In this document: piece after piece, positions 33,255-40,165 of the stretch
Numbering within the stretch: the stretch's first letter is position 1
How the letters are laid out: each line of letters opens with the position of its first letter
Source: Phascolarctobacterium succinatutens CAG:287
GTDB taxonomy: Bacteria > Bacillota > Negativicutes > Acidaminococcales > Acidaminococcaceae
Direction: 5' to 3'
Assembly: GCF_000434895.1 (NCBI RefSeq)
Contig: NZ_FR892812.1
Coordinates: 1-56,105, forward strand
DNA length: 56,105 bases
Translations under genes and position numbers: made by a program
Notes under the pieces: model-generated
What the model was told of the DNA's origin: nothing
The model's input: the letters and a program-made list of their open reading frames with translations, nothing else
The model's database searches: none

Positions 33255-34608
33255 CATTATCCTCTTTGAAAACATCTTTTAAGTTATCATTTAATATATC
33301 TTCTACGATTAGCATATATAATTTCTTATTTATCCTGCATCCAATTTCATCTACGCCACTAGTCGTTTTAGCATACCTAATGGCAGATGTACACCCCCCT
33401 TTACAATAATACCACCACGGACAATCATCACATTTTATATTATATTTTCTTTGGAAATATTTTTTTTCATGAGTTGATTCAAGTAACATATCAATCAAAT
33501 CTCTGCCACTATAGATACTTCCTATCTTTTCTTCTTCATAATCAACCATTTCACAAGGATATATATCGCCGTTACTTGAAAACGAGATCATTCTATACCC
33601 ACCTTGACATCCGCTTGACAAGCAAATATTACTATTATTTCTATATAGCAAATTCTTTATTCTTTGCTGTATATTAGATTCAATAATTTTCTGATTCTTA
33701 ATTCTGTATTTTTTTATGGTGTTATATAGTCGATAGACAAATTCTTCAATTTCTGCATCACTAAATTGGGCATAGGAATCTTTAAAATCAGAATTATGTA
33801 CTAAGTTTAATTTTAAATTATTTATTTTAAATACTTCAGCTATGGTTTCAACTGTAGAATCTATACATTCAATCCCTTTTTGAGTTACAACGCTAATAGA
33901 AGAAATATCCTTAATATTGTTTTTGTGTAAGATTTGTATATTTTTTAAAATTAAGTTAAAATCACATGTTTTGCTTTGTCTCTGCTTATTATGTAAATAT
34001 TCATTTCCATCTATACTAATTCCAATTTGCACGTTATTGTTTTTTATAAATTTGATTATTTCTTCATTTAATATACTACCGTTTGTTTCAATTGTCATAT
34101 TAACATTAATTCCAAATTTGGTAATTCGATTGTAACAATAAATTATTTTTTTATATGCCAGTAATGGTTCTCCTCCCCATGGTTGAACAGTAATTCTACT
34201 TATTCTATATTTCTTGCAATAATCTACAATAAAATCGCAAATATCGTCAAGATGGTCTACCGTTATCTCCCTATTATTTTTTAAATCACGAAAGCAATAT
34301 ATACAATTGAAATTGCACATATTAGTAAAATCTATCAAGAAAAATGTAGGTAAACAGTTCAATTTTACCTTTGTCGATTTCTTATCTTTAACAATAAAGT
34401 TTCTTTGAATAAATTTTGAAAACAAATTTTCATCTATTCTAGTAAGCCAGTCATTTACAAAATCATCGATTAACGATTTGTCCAATAATATTGTGGTCCC
34501 CTGATTTTGGTTTACTAAAAATACCTTATTTTTAGAGATCATCGCAAAACTTTTTGTAAAAACATATCCATCAGACAAAATTTTATTATCAATAACTTTT
34601 ATTTCCAT
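33247..34608 (-). CDS. Radical SAM/SPASM peptide maturase
   Basis: 453 residues from ATG at 34608, six bases after AGAGG. The radical SAM cluster site is CNFNCIYC (CxxxCxxC) near residue 105, with QPWGGEPLL as the SAM-binding GGEP motif. The C-terminal SPASM part has a Cys series: CLSSGCQGGY, YPCEMVDYE, CDDCPWWYYCKGGC and GCRINK, enough for two auxiliary Fe-S clusters. The first about 80 residues form a separate domain typical of RiPP maturases. Position two genes after the Trp-x-Asn/Lys repeat precursor makes it the prime candidate for crosslinking that peptide. AT-rich codon usage like the whole island. Confidence 0.88.
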   Translation of the reverse strand: MEIKVIDNKILSDGYVFTKSFAMISKNKVFLVNQNQGTTILLDKSLIDDFVNDWLTRIDENLFSKFIQRNFIVKDKKSTKVKLNCLPTFFLIDFTNMCNFNCIYCFRDLKNNREITVDHLDDICDFIVDYCKKYRISRITVQPWGGEPLLAYKKIIYCYNRITKFGINVNMTIETNGSILNEEIIKFIKNNNVQIGISIDGNEYLHNKQRQSKTCDFNLILKNIQILHKNNIKDISSISVVTQKGIECIDSTVETIAEVFKINNLKLNLVHNSDFKDSYAQFSDAEIEEFVYRLYNTIKKYRIKNQKIIESNIQQRIKNLLYRNNSNICLSSGCQGGYRMISFSSNGDIYPCEMVDYEEEKIGSIYSGRDLIDMLLESTHEKKYFQRKYNIKCDDCPWWYYCKGGCTSAIRYAKTTSGVDEIGCRINKKLYMLIVEDILNDNLKDVFKEDNDE

Positions 34609-34621
34609 AATTAAACCTCTA

Positions 34622-34885
34622 TTATTCAATAATTCCTGCCTGATATGCTATTGAAATCCAATCATCTGGATACTTTTCTAACAAAATTTCTCTTACATAT
34701 TCCCGTAGTTCATTATAAGAATGACCTTGTTTTAGGTATCTAATTATCTTTGGGTTTTTCAACTCTATTCTTACAGCAACGTTTTTTATATAATTATATA
34801 TTAATATATCAGAATCCCTATAATATATATTTATATATGGTGACAAATAATACTTTTTTATATTGTTTTGATTAAACACTAACAT
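34622..34885 (-). CDS. Small RRE-like (PqqD-type?) protein
   Basis: 87 residues lying 5 bases after the precursor gene and just before the maturase. YLSPYINIYYRDSDILIYNYIKN, a beta-rich start, is followed by KNPKIIRYLKQGHSYNELRE and a helical end. This layout (three strands, then helices with a LKxGxSxxEL turn) resembles RiPP recognition elements of the PqqD type, which bind leader peptides and present them to the radical SAM enzyme. The assignment is by pattern and position, not by clear homology. It has no catalytic motif. Confidence 0.5.
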   Translation of the reverse strand: MLVFNQNNIKKYYLSPYINIYYRDSDILIYNYIKNVAVRIELKNPKIIRYLKQGHSYNELREYVREILLEKYPDDWISIAYQAGIIE

Positions 34886-34890
34886 AAACT

Positions 34891-35205
34891 TTACTTCCCA
34901 TCTTTAGACCATCCACCATTTATCCAACTGCCACAATTTTTAGACCAACCACCATTAGTCCAAGAACCTCCGTCTTTACCTCCATTTGTCCAACCACCAT
35001 TAGTCCAAGAACCTCCATCTTTACCTCCCTTCGTCCAACCACCATTAGTCCAAGAACCTCCATCTTTACCTCCATTTGTCCAGCCACCATTTATCCAAGA
35101 ATAATATTCACCTGAACGACCATCAGCAATAAGCACACTATCAGATACGATACTTATAGTTACTGCTTTATTCATTTTTCTTGAAAATACACGCATTTTT
35201 TCCAT
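34891..35205 (-). CDS. RiPP precursor: glycine-rich peptide with ten Trp-x-(Asn/Lys) motifs
   Basis: 104 residues with AGGAGG seven bases before ATG. Residues 1-35 are a leader-like region (MEKMRVFSRKMNKAVTISIV...SGEYY). Residues 36-104 are five tandem units of the form SWTNGGWTNGGKDGG: three of 15 residues, then two of 12. Each unit has two Trp, giving ten Trp-x-Asn or Trp-x-Lys triplets (7 Asn, 3 Lys) and a single Cys (residue 91). Aromatic-x-polar triplets are the sites where three-residue-cyclophane radical SAM enzymes (XyeB, GrrM, FxsB types) join the ring to the third residue's beta carbon. Flanked by an RRE-like gene, a SPASM maturase and another radical SAM gene. A structural glycine-rich surface protein is the alternative. 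Confidence 0.82.
   Translation of the reverse strand: MEKMRVFSRKMNKAVTISIVSDSVLIADGRSGEYYSWINGGWTNGGKDGGSWTNGGWTKGGKDGGSWTNGGWTNGGKDGGSWTNGGWSKNCGSWINGGWSKDGK
34894..35100 (-). repeat. Tandem repeat inside the precursor gene (45-bp unit)
   Basis: The five protein units are nearly identical at DNA level: the plus strand repeats AACCTCC-TCTTTACCTCC and CCACCATTAGTCCAAG every 45 bases. This suggests recent unequal crossing-over, so copy number may vary between strains. Confidence 0.85.
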
Positions 35206-35380
35206 TTTAAAACCTCCTCATATAATATGCTCATAAGTCAAAATCTCCACGCCAAAACGTAATAAAATATTGATTTCAACTAAGCATTTCATATCGATAC
35301 AATATCCTTGTCTAATAAAGACGAAGAAAACTACGTCTGTCTACTAAGAACCACCTTTCGCGTACTACTGCTTTTTAAGC
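35206..35380 (-). promoter_or_regulatory. Leader region upstream of the precursor with a terminator-like hairpin
   Basis: A 175-base gap separates the second radical SAM gene from the precursor. It contains AGACG-T-AG-TTTT-CT-T-CGTCT (35319-35338) followed on the minus strand by TTTATT: an attenuator, weak terminator or processing site. A GCGTACTACTGCT stretch at 35360-35372 equals the apex of the 103-bp hairpin repeats at 10.1 kb. A separate strong promoter is not obvious. Confidence 0.4.
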
Positions 35381-36292
35381 TTATAAAACTTTTATTGGTT
35401 TAATTAATTTATCACCATACAAATCAAATGCAGATTTATATGTTCCCATGCAATATTTTGACACATCGCAGTTTAGGCATAATTCACTAAAACACCCTAT
35501 ATCAGTTTTACTCTCCGAATAGTTATCATTAACAAACTTCGGTGATACGTAAATATTATATATGTTACTATTTGATAAATGGCAATATTTCCAATTAATA
35601 GGATCCAAATTACACAAAGGGATATTTATACAAGAAACTTTTCTTCTATGATTTATGTACTTCATATCGATATATTCTAAAGCGTCATCTAAAAAGGCAT
35701 ACATATTTCCTATTCTTAAAGCCTTGTTCCTTGAAACCTTATCCATTCCTAAAAAATCTATACCACTTATTTGGATATCAAAGGTTTCTGGAAAATTATC
35801 GTATACGAATTCAAAAAATCCCTTAATTCTATTATAGTTTTCTGGTGTAATGCAATGTTTTATAGTCACTTTAATTCCATAATCATTCAGGTACCTAATT
35901 CCAGAAATAGATCGCTTAAAACTTCCCTTACTATTGTTAACTCTTTCATGACGATATTCCTCATAATCGTGCAGGGTAGTTGTTAGTGATACATTACGAA
36001 TATTAATTTTAGACAAGAATTGGTCACTAAAATCTATATCAGAAAATCTATCTCCATTGCTTAAAACCTTAACAAAATTATTTTTACTAAGAAAACTTAT
36101 AATTTCTACAAAATGTGAATATAAAGTAGGCTCTCCACCTGAAATAACAAAGAGACAACTAGTTGTATCACAAAACTTTTTCATTATATCATTATAAGCA
36201 AGTTCCTCTTTCAATTTATCATCAGATAAGCAAGGACAACTAGTACACCTATGATTACATTTATACCCTAAAGCTAAATAAATTGTTTTCAT
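35381..36292 (-). CDS. Second radical SAM enzyme of the RiPP block
   Basis: About 303 residues. MKTIYLALGYKCNHRCTSCPC gives CxxxCxxC for the 4Fe-4S cluster, with ISGGEPTL as the SAM motif. A C-terminal Cys group (CINIPLC...YCHLSN...CFSELCLNCDVSKYC) may bind one auxiliary cluster. It is shorter than the SPASM maturase and not closely alike. It may install a second modification on the same precursor or act on another peptide. ATG at 36292 is preferred, with only a weak GTGAG in front; a GTG at 36304 is possible. It follows the secreted-protein gene by less than 30 bases. Confidence 0.82.
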   Translation of the reverse strand: MKTIYLALGYKCNHRCTSCPCLSDDKLKEELAYNDIMKKFCDTTSCLFVISGGEPTLYSHFVEIISFLSKNNFVKVLSNGDRFSDIDFSDQFLSKINIRNVSLTTTLHDYEEYRHERVNNSKGSFKRSISGIRYLNDYGIKVTIKHCITPENYNRIKGFFEFVYDNFPETFDIQISGIDFLGMDKVSRNKALRIGNMYAFLDDALEYIDMKYINHRRKVSCINIPLCNLDPINWKYCHLSNSNIYNIYVSPKFVNDNYSESKTDIGCFSELCLNCDVSKYCMGTYKSAFDLYGDKLIKPIKVL

Positions 36293-36318
36293 ATTTTTTC
36301 TCACTTATTACCATAATT

Positions 36319-36774
36319 TTACCAATAAGACTTTACCTTATGCGTTGCACTAACATACCAATAAGGATTACCTTCCATTCTAGCATTTCTTAGCCTAGCA
36401 TATTTTAGCCAGGTTCCATTTCCATCATATGAAACTTCGATATAATAACGCTTATCAGGCTTTAAATTAATTTTAACTGTTTTACTGCTCATGATACGAG
36501 AAAATCTCTGCTTGCCATCTGCACTTTTAATCTTAATATTAAACTTTGGATAAATAGTTTTACTTTTTTCTTTTCCAAAAAGATTTAAATACTTTATTGT
36601 AACAGCATTATTTACTAAAGTAATAGATTCTGCGCCAGTTCGTTTCCAATCTGCTTGCGTCTGCACATTAATAGTAGCTGTATTCTTTCCACCGCTTGTA
36701 GCAGCTTCTGCAAATCCATTAATCCCTATTGCAAGAATTGTTGCTACCATAATTGACATTAATTTTCTCATCAT
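36319..36774 (-). CDS. Small secreted protein of unknown function
   Basis: 151 residues with a signal peptide (MMRKLMSIMVATILAIGINGFAEA, cleaved near AEAAT). The mature part is basic and beta-rich (SKTVKINLKPDKRYYIEVSYDGNGTWLKYARLR). No motif is recognised. GGAG lies before the start. It sits between the L,D-transpeptidase and the second radical SAM gene, all within about 25 bases of each other, so it is probably part of the same transcript and exported to the periplasm or surface. Confidence 0.6.
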   Translation of the reverse strand: MMRKLMSIMVATILAIGINGFAEAATSGGKNTATINVQTQADWKRTGAESITLVNNAVTIKYLNLFGKEKSKTIYPKFNIKIKSADGKQRFSRIMSSKTVKINLKPDKRYYIEVSYDGNGTWLKYARLRNARMEGNPYWYVSATHKVKSYW

Positions 36775-36796
36775 AGTTTTTCATCTCCTTGATTGT

Positions 36797-37414
36797 CTAC
36801 TCTTCAATAACCACTTTCATACCAACTTTAGCAAAAGCTTTAATCTTCTGAACATCATCATTCTTTAATCTTATACAACCTTCAGAAACTTTTTTACCAA
36901 TCGAATCAGGATCATGAGTTCCGTGGATGCCTATACCTCCCCACTTACCTTTACTCAGCTCATTAGTATCTAAACTAATAAACCAAGGTCCATAAGCTCC
37001 TGTAATTTCTCCTTTACCATCCTTAAAATCATGAGTCCAACTAGAGGCATCAATTATTTCATCAATAGGAAAAATGCCTGACGGAGTCTTCATATCTCCT
37101 TCTTTTTCCTTTTGTCCACTATTTTTTCCTAAAGCACACGGATAAACTGCTACTACCTTTCCCATATCATCAATAGCATAAACCTCAAATTTGCTTTTAA
37201 CGATCAAAATGAACCTATTATCCATTTTATACTTCTTTAATAAATTTTCATTAGTTTCATTTTTATCTTTCACTATCTCTGCCTTATTATCAGTATTGCC
37301 TCGTTGCGTATCAGCATCTCGCCCATCCCCATGATCAGCTGAACACCCGCCAATAAAAATAATTGAAAACACCAGTATCAATATATAAAGGACATACTTT
37401 TTCACGATCAACAC
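36797..37414 (-). CDS. L,D-transpeptidase (YkuD) lipoprotein
   Basis: 205 residues. A lipobox, FIGGC-SA, ends the signal sequence. The YkuD domain has the catalytic motif HGTHDPDSIGKKVSEGCIRL (His then Ser-x-Gly-Cys-x-Arg), plus TPSGIFPI upstream. Such enzymes make 3-3 peptidoglycan crosslinks or attach proteins to peptidoglycan. A short acidic/Asn linker follows the Cys. The start is TTG (GGAG five bases before) or a GTG two codons later. In the island it lies next to an amidase and secreted proteins; attaching an island product to the wall is a possible role. Confidence 0.85.
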   Translation of the reverse strand: MLIVKKYVLYILILVFSIIFIGGCSADHGDGRDADTQRGNTDNKAEIVKDKNETNENLLKKYKMDNRFILIVKSKFEVYAIDDMGKVVAVYPCALGKNSGQKEKEGDMKTPSGIFPIDEIIDASSWTHDFKDGKGEITGAYGPWFISLDTNELSKGKWGGIGIHGTHDPDSIGKKVSEGCIRLKNDDVQKIKAFAKVGMKVVIEE

Positions 37415-37419
37415 TACTC

Positions 37420-38136
37420 CTAGTAAAATTTCAAATTCAAATCACTCAATCCTTGTTTTAATTTACCCATAAAAGCAGGACCAGGATCAATTTTTTCCGC
37501 ATAATAATCTGGTACCTTCTCTATAAACAATCCGCTACTTTCTGCTTCATGTTGTTGATAATGTCCCCACACATACTTAATCTTAGAATACTTTGCCTGT
37601 AAATAGCGGATAATAGCAATGTTAGCCTTTACCTGTGCCTCTGTCAAATCTTCTTTTCCATCAACGCCGCCAACATTTTCAATACCAATAGCACACCAAT
37701 TATAACCAATTGCATGCCTATTTAACGCTCTCTCCGGCGTCAACTGATAAATAGTGCCATCTCTATCAACCAAATAATGCGACGCAACATTTAAACGTCC
37801 GCCGCCATCATCTGGCATTGTCTCACTATAAAAATACTGATAAACAGATTCAGCATCATTAGATACAGTCCAGTGGGTAATTACAACTTGCGGAACAATA
37901 CTAGTTATATCCTTTCCATAATGCATTTGCGCATATTCTTTGATAAGCTGCTCTCGTTGTTCCGTCCATTTTATAGGTTTATGTACAACTTCCAACTTAG
38001 GTAATTCCCGCATTACTTGCTCTTGAACAGCAGTCTTTGGAGCAACTTCTTTTTCAGTATTTTCTTCTGCTCCCAAACAACCTAAATTAGTCCAGCAAAG
38101 CAAAAGTAACAAAGATAATGTTAAATATTTACTCAT
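37420..38136 (-). CDS. N-acetylmuramoyl-L-alanine amidase (Amidase_2/PGRP fold), probable lipoprotein
   Basis: 238 residues; signal MSKYLTLSLLLLLCWTNLGC with a lipobox-like LGC-LG. The Amidase_2 landmarks are VVITHWTVSNDAESVYQYFYS (first zinc His), ASHYLVDRDGTIYQL, NRHAIGYNWCAIGIENVG and a late VWGHYQQHEAESSG with DPGPAFM. It should cut the amide between MurNAc and the stem peptide. Preceded by GGAGG; five bases separate it from the transpeptidase gene, so the two are co-expressed wall enzymes. Confidence 0.85.
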   Translation of the reverse strand: MSKYLTLSLLLLLCWTNLGCLGAEENTEKEVAPKTAVQEQVMRELPKLEVVHKPIKWTEQREQLIKEYAQMHYGKDITSIVPQVVITHWTVSNDAESVYQYFYSETMPDDGGGRLNVASHYLVDRDGTIYQLTPERALNRHAIGYNWCAIGIENVGGVDGKEDLTEAQVKANIAIIRYLQAKYSKIKYVWGHYQQHEAESSGLFIEKVPDYYAEKIDPGPAFMGKLKQGLSDLNLKFY

Positions 38137-38156
38137 CTACTAAGCCTCCAGCAATG

Positions 38157-39407
38157 TTACATATCTCTTTTTAGTTGAATAAAATCCTTATACACCCAAC
38201 CTTCCGTACCACCTGACAAACGTACCTTATACCAAGTCTCGCCATAAAGCTTTTTCATATTAACTTTATCAACATATATTGTTCCACTGCCATTTTCTAA
38301 ATTCAGCTGACACTGATAAGTACCGCCATTTTCACCAGTTATTGTCACAGGCTGTCCTTTTGCAAGTCTTATATTCTGACCATTGAAGCCCACAACCACA
38401 TTATCAGTATTAATCATACCAGCTCGCTCATCATCGCATGTCTGTACAGCAATAGCATCTAGTCCGCTATTACGCTTCAATGTTTTTATTACAGAACTGT
38501 TAGTAGACGGCGCACTTCTCAAAAAAACATCATCGCCCTTAACATAGGCCATTTGAGGTTTAAAATCACCTGTTTCAAAGTGCATATACTCGCTGTTTAA
38601 TCTTTCATATTCATAATAACCTTCGCTACCAATTTTAAATGCGGCTTGATAATCCAATCCATTAACACCTGCTCTAAGACCATCTACCAAACCGCTTATT
38701 CTTTTTTGTTCTGCTTGAAGAATTCTGATAAGCATTCTTCCCTTACGCGTATTTGCTTCACTGCTATTACGCAGCTCTGTTAAAGTATCTAATACTTCTT
38801 GCTCAACACGCATTGCACTGTTAAGAAGTTCTGTTTCACCTTTTAAATTACCCTTTTTGTTTACAGTATCATTAATCAATTTAGCTATGCTAGCTATGTT
38901 GCCATTATGTCTTTCTTTAGCATCTTCCATTTTAGGTATAATTGAAGCAGGTGTACCAATCGGCGGCGGTATTGGAATATTTTTAGGCTTATTTGGTTGT
39001 ATAAACACAAAATATACAGCAAATCCTAATACTAAAATACCTAAAATCATACCAAAAATTATCATCATATTTTTGTTTATTACAGTCCCACTAGGATTAA
39101 CTTTAATAGGTGTTACAGGCTTAGGTGTTACAGGCTTAGGTGGTTGCTGTATAGGATCAGAAATTATAATACCACCACTCTCAGTTTTTACAGAATTACT
39201 CGTTTTATTAGCATCAGTAATGTTCTCAACAATAGCTTTATAAGCACTTGTCAATTCTCCCAGTTCTTTTACAGCTGCAGCTCGTTCTTCAGAATCCCGA
39301 GACAGCATTTTTCCCTGCACTTCTTTTTTCTTAGACATAAAGGCATTTTTTGCTTCATCTTTTGTACAGTTTTCATTTAATCCAAGCAAATCATAATAAT
39401 CTTGCAT
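38157..39407 (-). CDS. Membrane protein with degenerate J-like N-terminal domain and C-terminal SH3-like domain
   Basis: 416 residues from ATG at 39407. Residues 1-65 (QDYYDLLGLNENCTKDEAKNAF...ELTSAYKAIV) look like a J-domain whose HPD tripeptide is lost. After a Pro/Thr-rich linker a single membrane helix (MMIIFGMILGILVLGFAVYFVFI) places the rest outside. The exported part is helical, then SH3b-like: AYVKGDDVFLRSAPSTNSSVIKTL and ETWYKVRLSGGTEGWVYKDFI. SH3b domains often bind cell wall. The N-terminal domain is clearly paralogous to that of the protein at 40166-41869. Confidence 0.7.
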   Translation of the reverse strand: MQDYYDLLGLNENCTKDEAKNAFMSKKKEVQGKMLSRDSEERAAAVKELGELTSAYKAIVENITDANKTSNSVKTESGGIIISDPIQQPPKPVTPKPVTPIKVNPSGTVINKNMMIIFGMILGILVLGFAVYFVFIQPNKPKNIPIPPPIGTPASIIPKMEDAKERHNGNIASIAKLINDTVNKKGNLKGETELLNSAMRVEQEVLDTLTELRNSSEANTRKGRMLIRILQAEQKRISGLVDGLRAGVNGLDYQAAFKIGSEGYYEYERLNSEYMHFETGDFKPQMAYVKGDDVFLRSAPSTNSSVIKTLKRNSGLDAIAVQTCDDERAGMINTDNVVVGFNGQNIRLAKGQPVTITGENGGTYQCQLNLENGSGTIYVDKVNMKKLYGETWYKVRLSGGTEGWVYKDFIQLKRDM

Positions 39408-39434
39408 GTACACTCCACTCCTCTACCTAGCAAA

Positions 39435-40154
39435 TTAACCGGAAATCTCTTCCTCATAATCCGGTTCTTCATACGAGCTATTGCCCCACGATGGTTCATA
39501 ATAGCCGCCATCTGCTGGTGCTTCTTTTCTTACAATTTTTTCCTTATACTCTTGTGGTTTCACTTCTTTATCCCATTCAATTATAAATGCCGTAGTATTA
39601 CTATTTTCTAACAAAGGCGAAAACGAACCAGCTTTCCAAGTAGCATTTTTATATTTGCGATATAACATCGCATACCTTTCATTACTTTCTTCCTTTGTCG
39701 GTTGCCCAGAATGCCAATTGGTAAATTTTGGCTTCTGCCCATTAGGCAATACCCAATTGCCATTAAGATCTTCATCAGTCAAACCAAAATACGCACTATC
39801 GTATCCTTGTGAAACCATGAAATCATACAACATTCTGCTCTTTTCTTTAGAATCAATTATTGCCAAATGACCACCTACACGATCTGCATATAATTCAGCT
39901 TTTTTATACCCAGAACGCAAATCAACAATTTGGTACATGCGATTATTTGCCAATATCGTCGGTTTAGATTCGCTAGGCTTAGTTTTATCTTTCTTTGCTA
40001 TTTTGGGTTTAGATGAATGCCCTCCATTGGAAATGCCAACAGACCTTAATATTTTATTACCAAAATTTCCCCAATCAAATGCGTCAGCAGGTGTTGCATA
40101 AAAACTGCTAGTTGTTAATGTCAAAACTAATAAAATACCACATATCTTTTTCAT
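39435..40154 (-). CDS. Secreted C-type-lectin-fold protein
   Basis: 239 residues from ATG at 40154 (AAGGAG inside an upstream ATG frame). Signal peptide cleaved near PADAF. After a basic linker, residues about 75-200 show the C-type lectin pattern: MYQIVDLRSGYKKAELYADRVGGHLAIIDS, SAYFGLTDEDLNGNWVLPNG and KFTNWHSGQPTKEESNERYAML. The Cys pairs of animal lectins are absent, as is usual for bacterial CTL folds. The tail is acidic and Tyr-rich (YYEPSWGNSSYEEPDYEEE). It may bind sugars or a protein partner outside the inner membrane. Confidence 0.75.
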   Translation of the reverse strand: MKKICGILLVLTLTTSSFYATPADAFDWGNFGNKILRSVGISNGGHSSKPKIAKKDKTKPSESKPTILANNRMYQIVDLRSGYKKAELYADRVGGHLAIIDSKEKSRMLYDFMVSQGYDSAYFGLTDEDLNGNWVLPNGQKPKFTNWHSGQPTKEESNERYAMLYRKYKNATWKAGSFSPLLENSNTTAFIIEWDKEVKPQEYKEKIVRKEAPADGGYYEPSWGNSSYEEPDYEEEISG

Positions 40155-40165
40155 AATTAGCTCCT

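Noticed and set aside
34894..35100. CRISPR-like regular repeats
   Set aside because: The 45-base period has no variable spacers, is in frame and encodes the precursor units.
35319..35338. Firm terminator between the second radical SAM gene and the precursor
   Set aside because: The stem has a T-T mismatch and the T run is short and broken, so it is listed only as a terminator-like hairpin.
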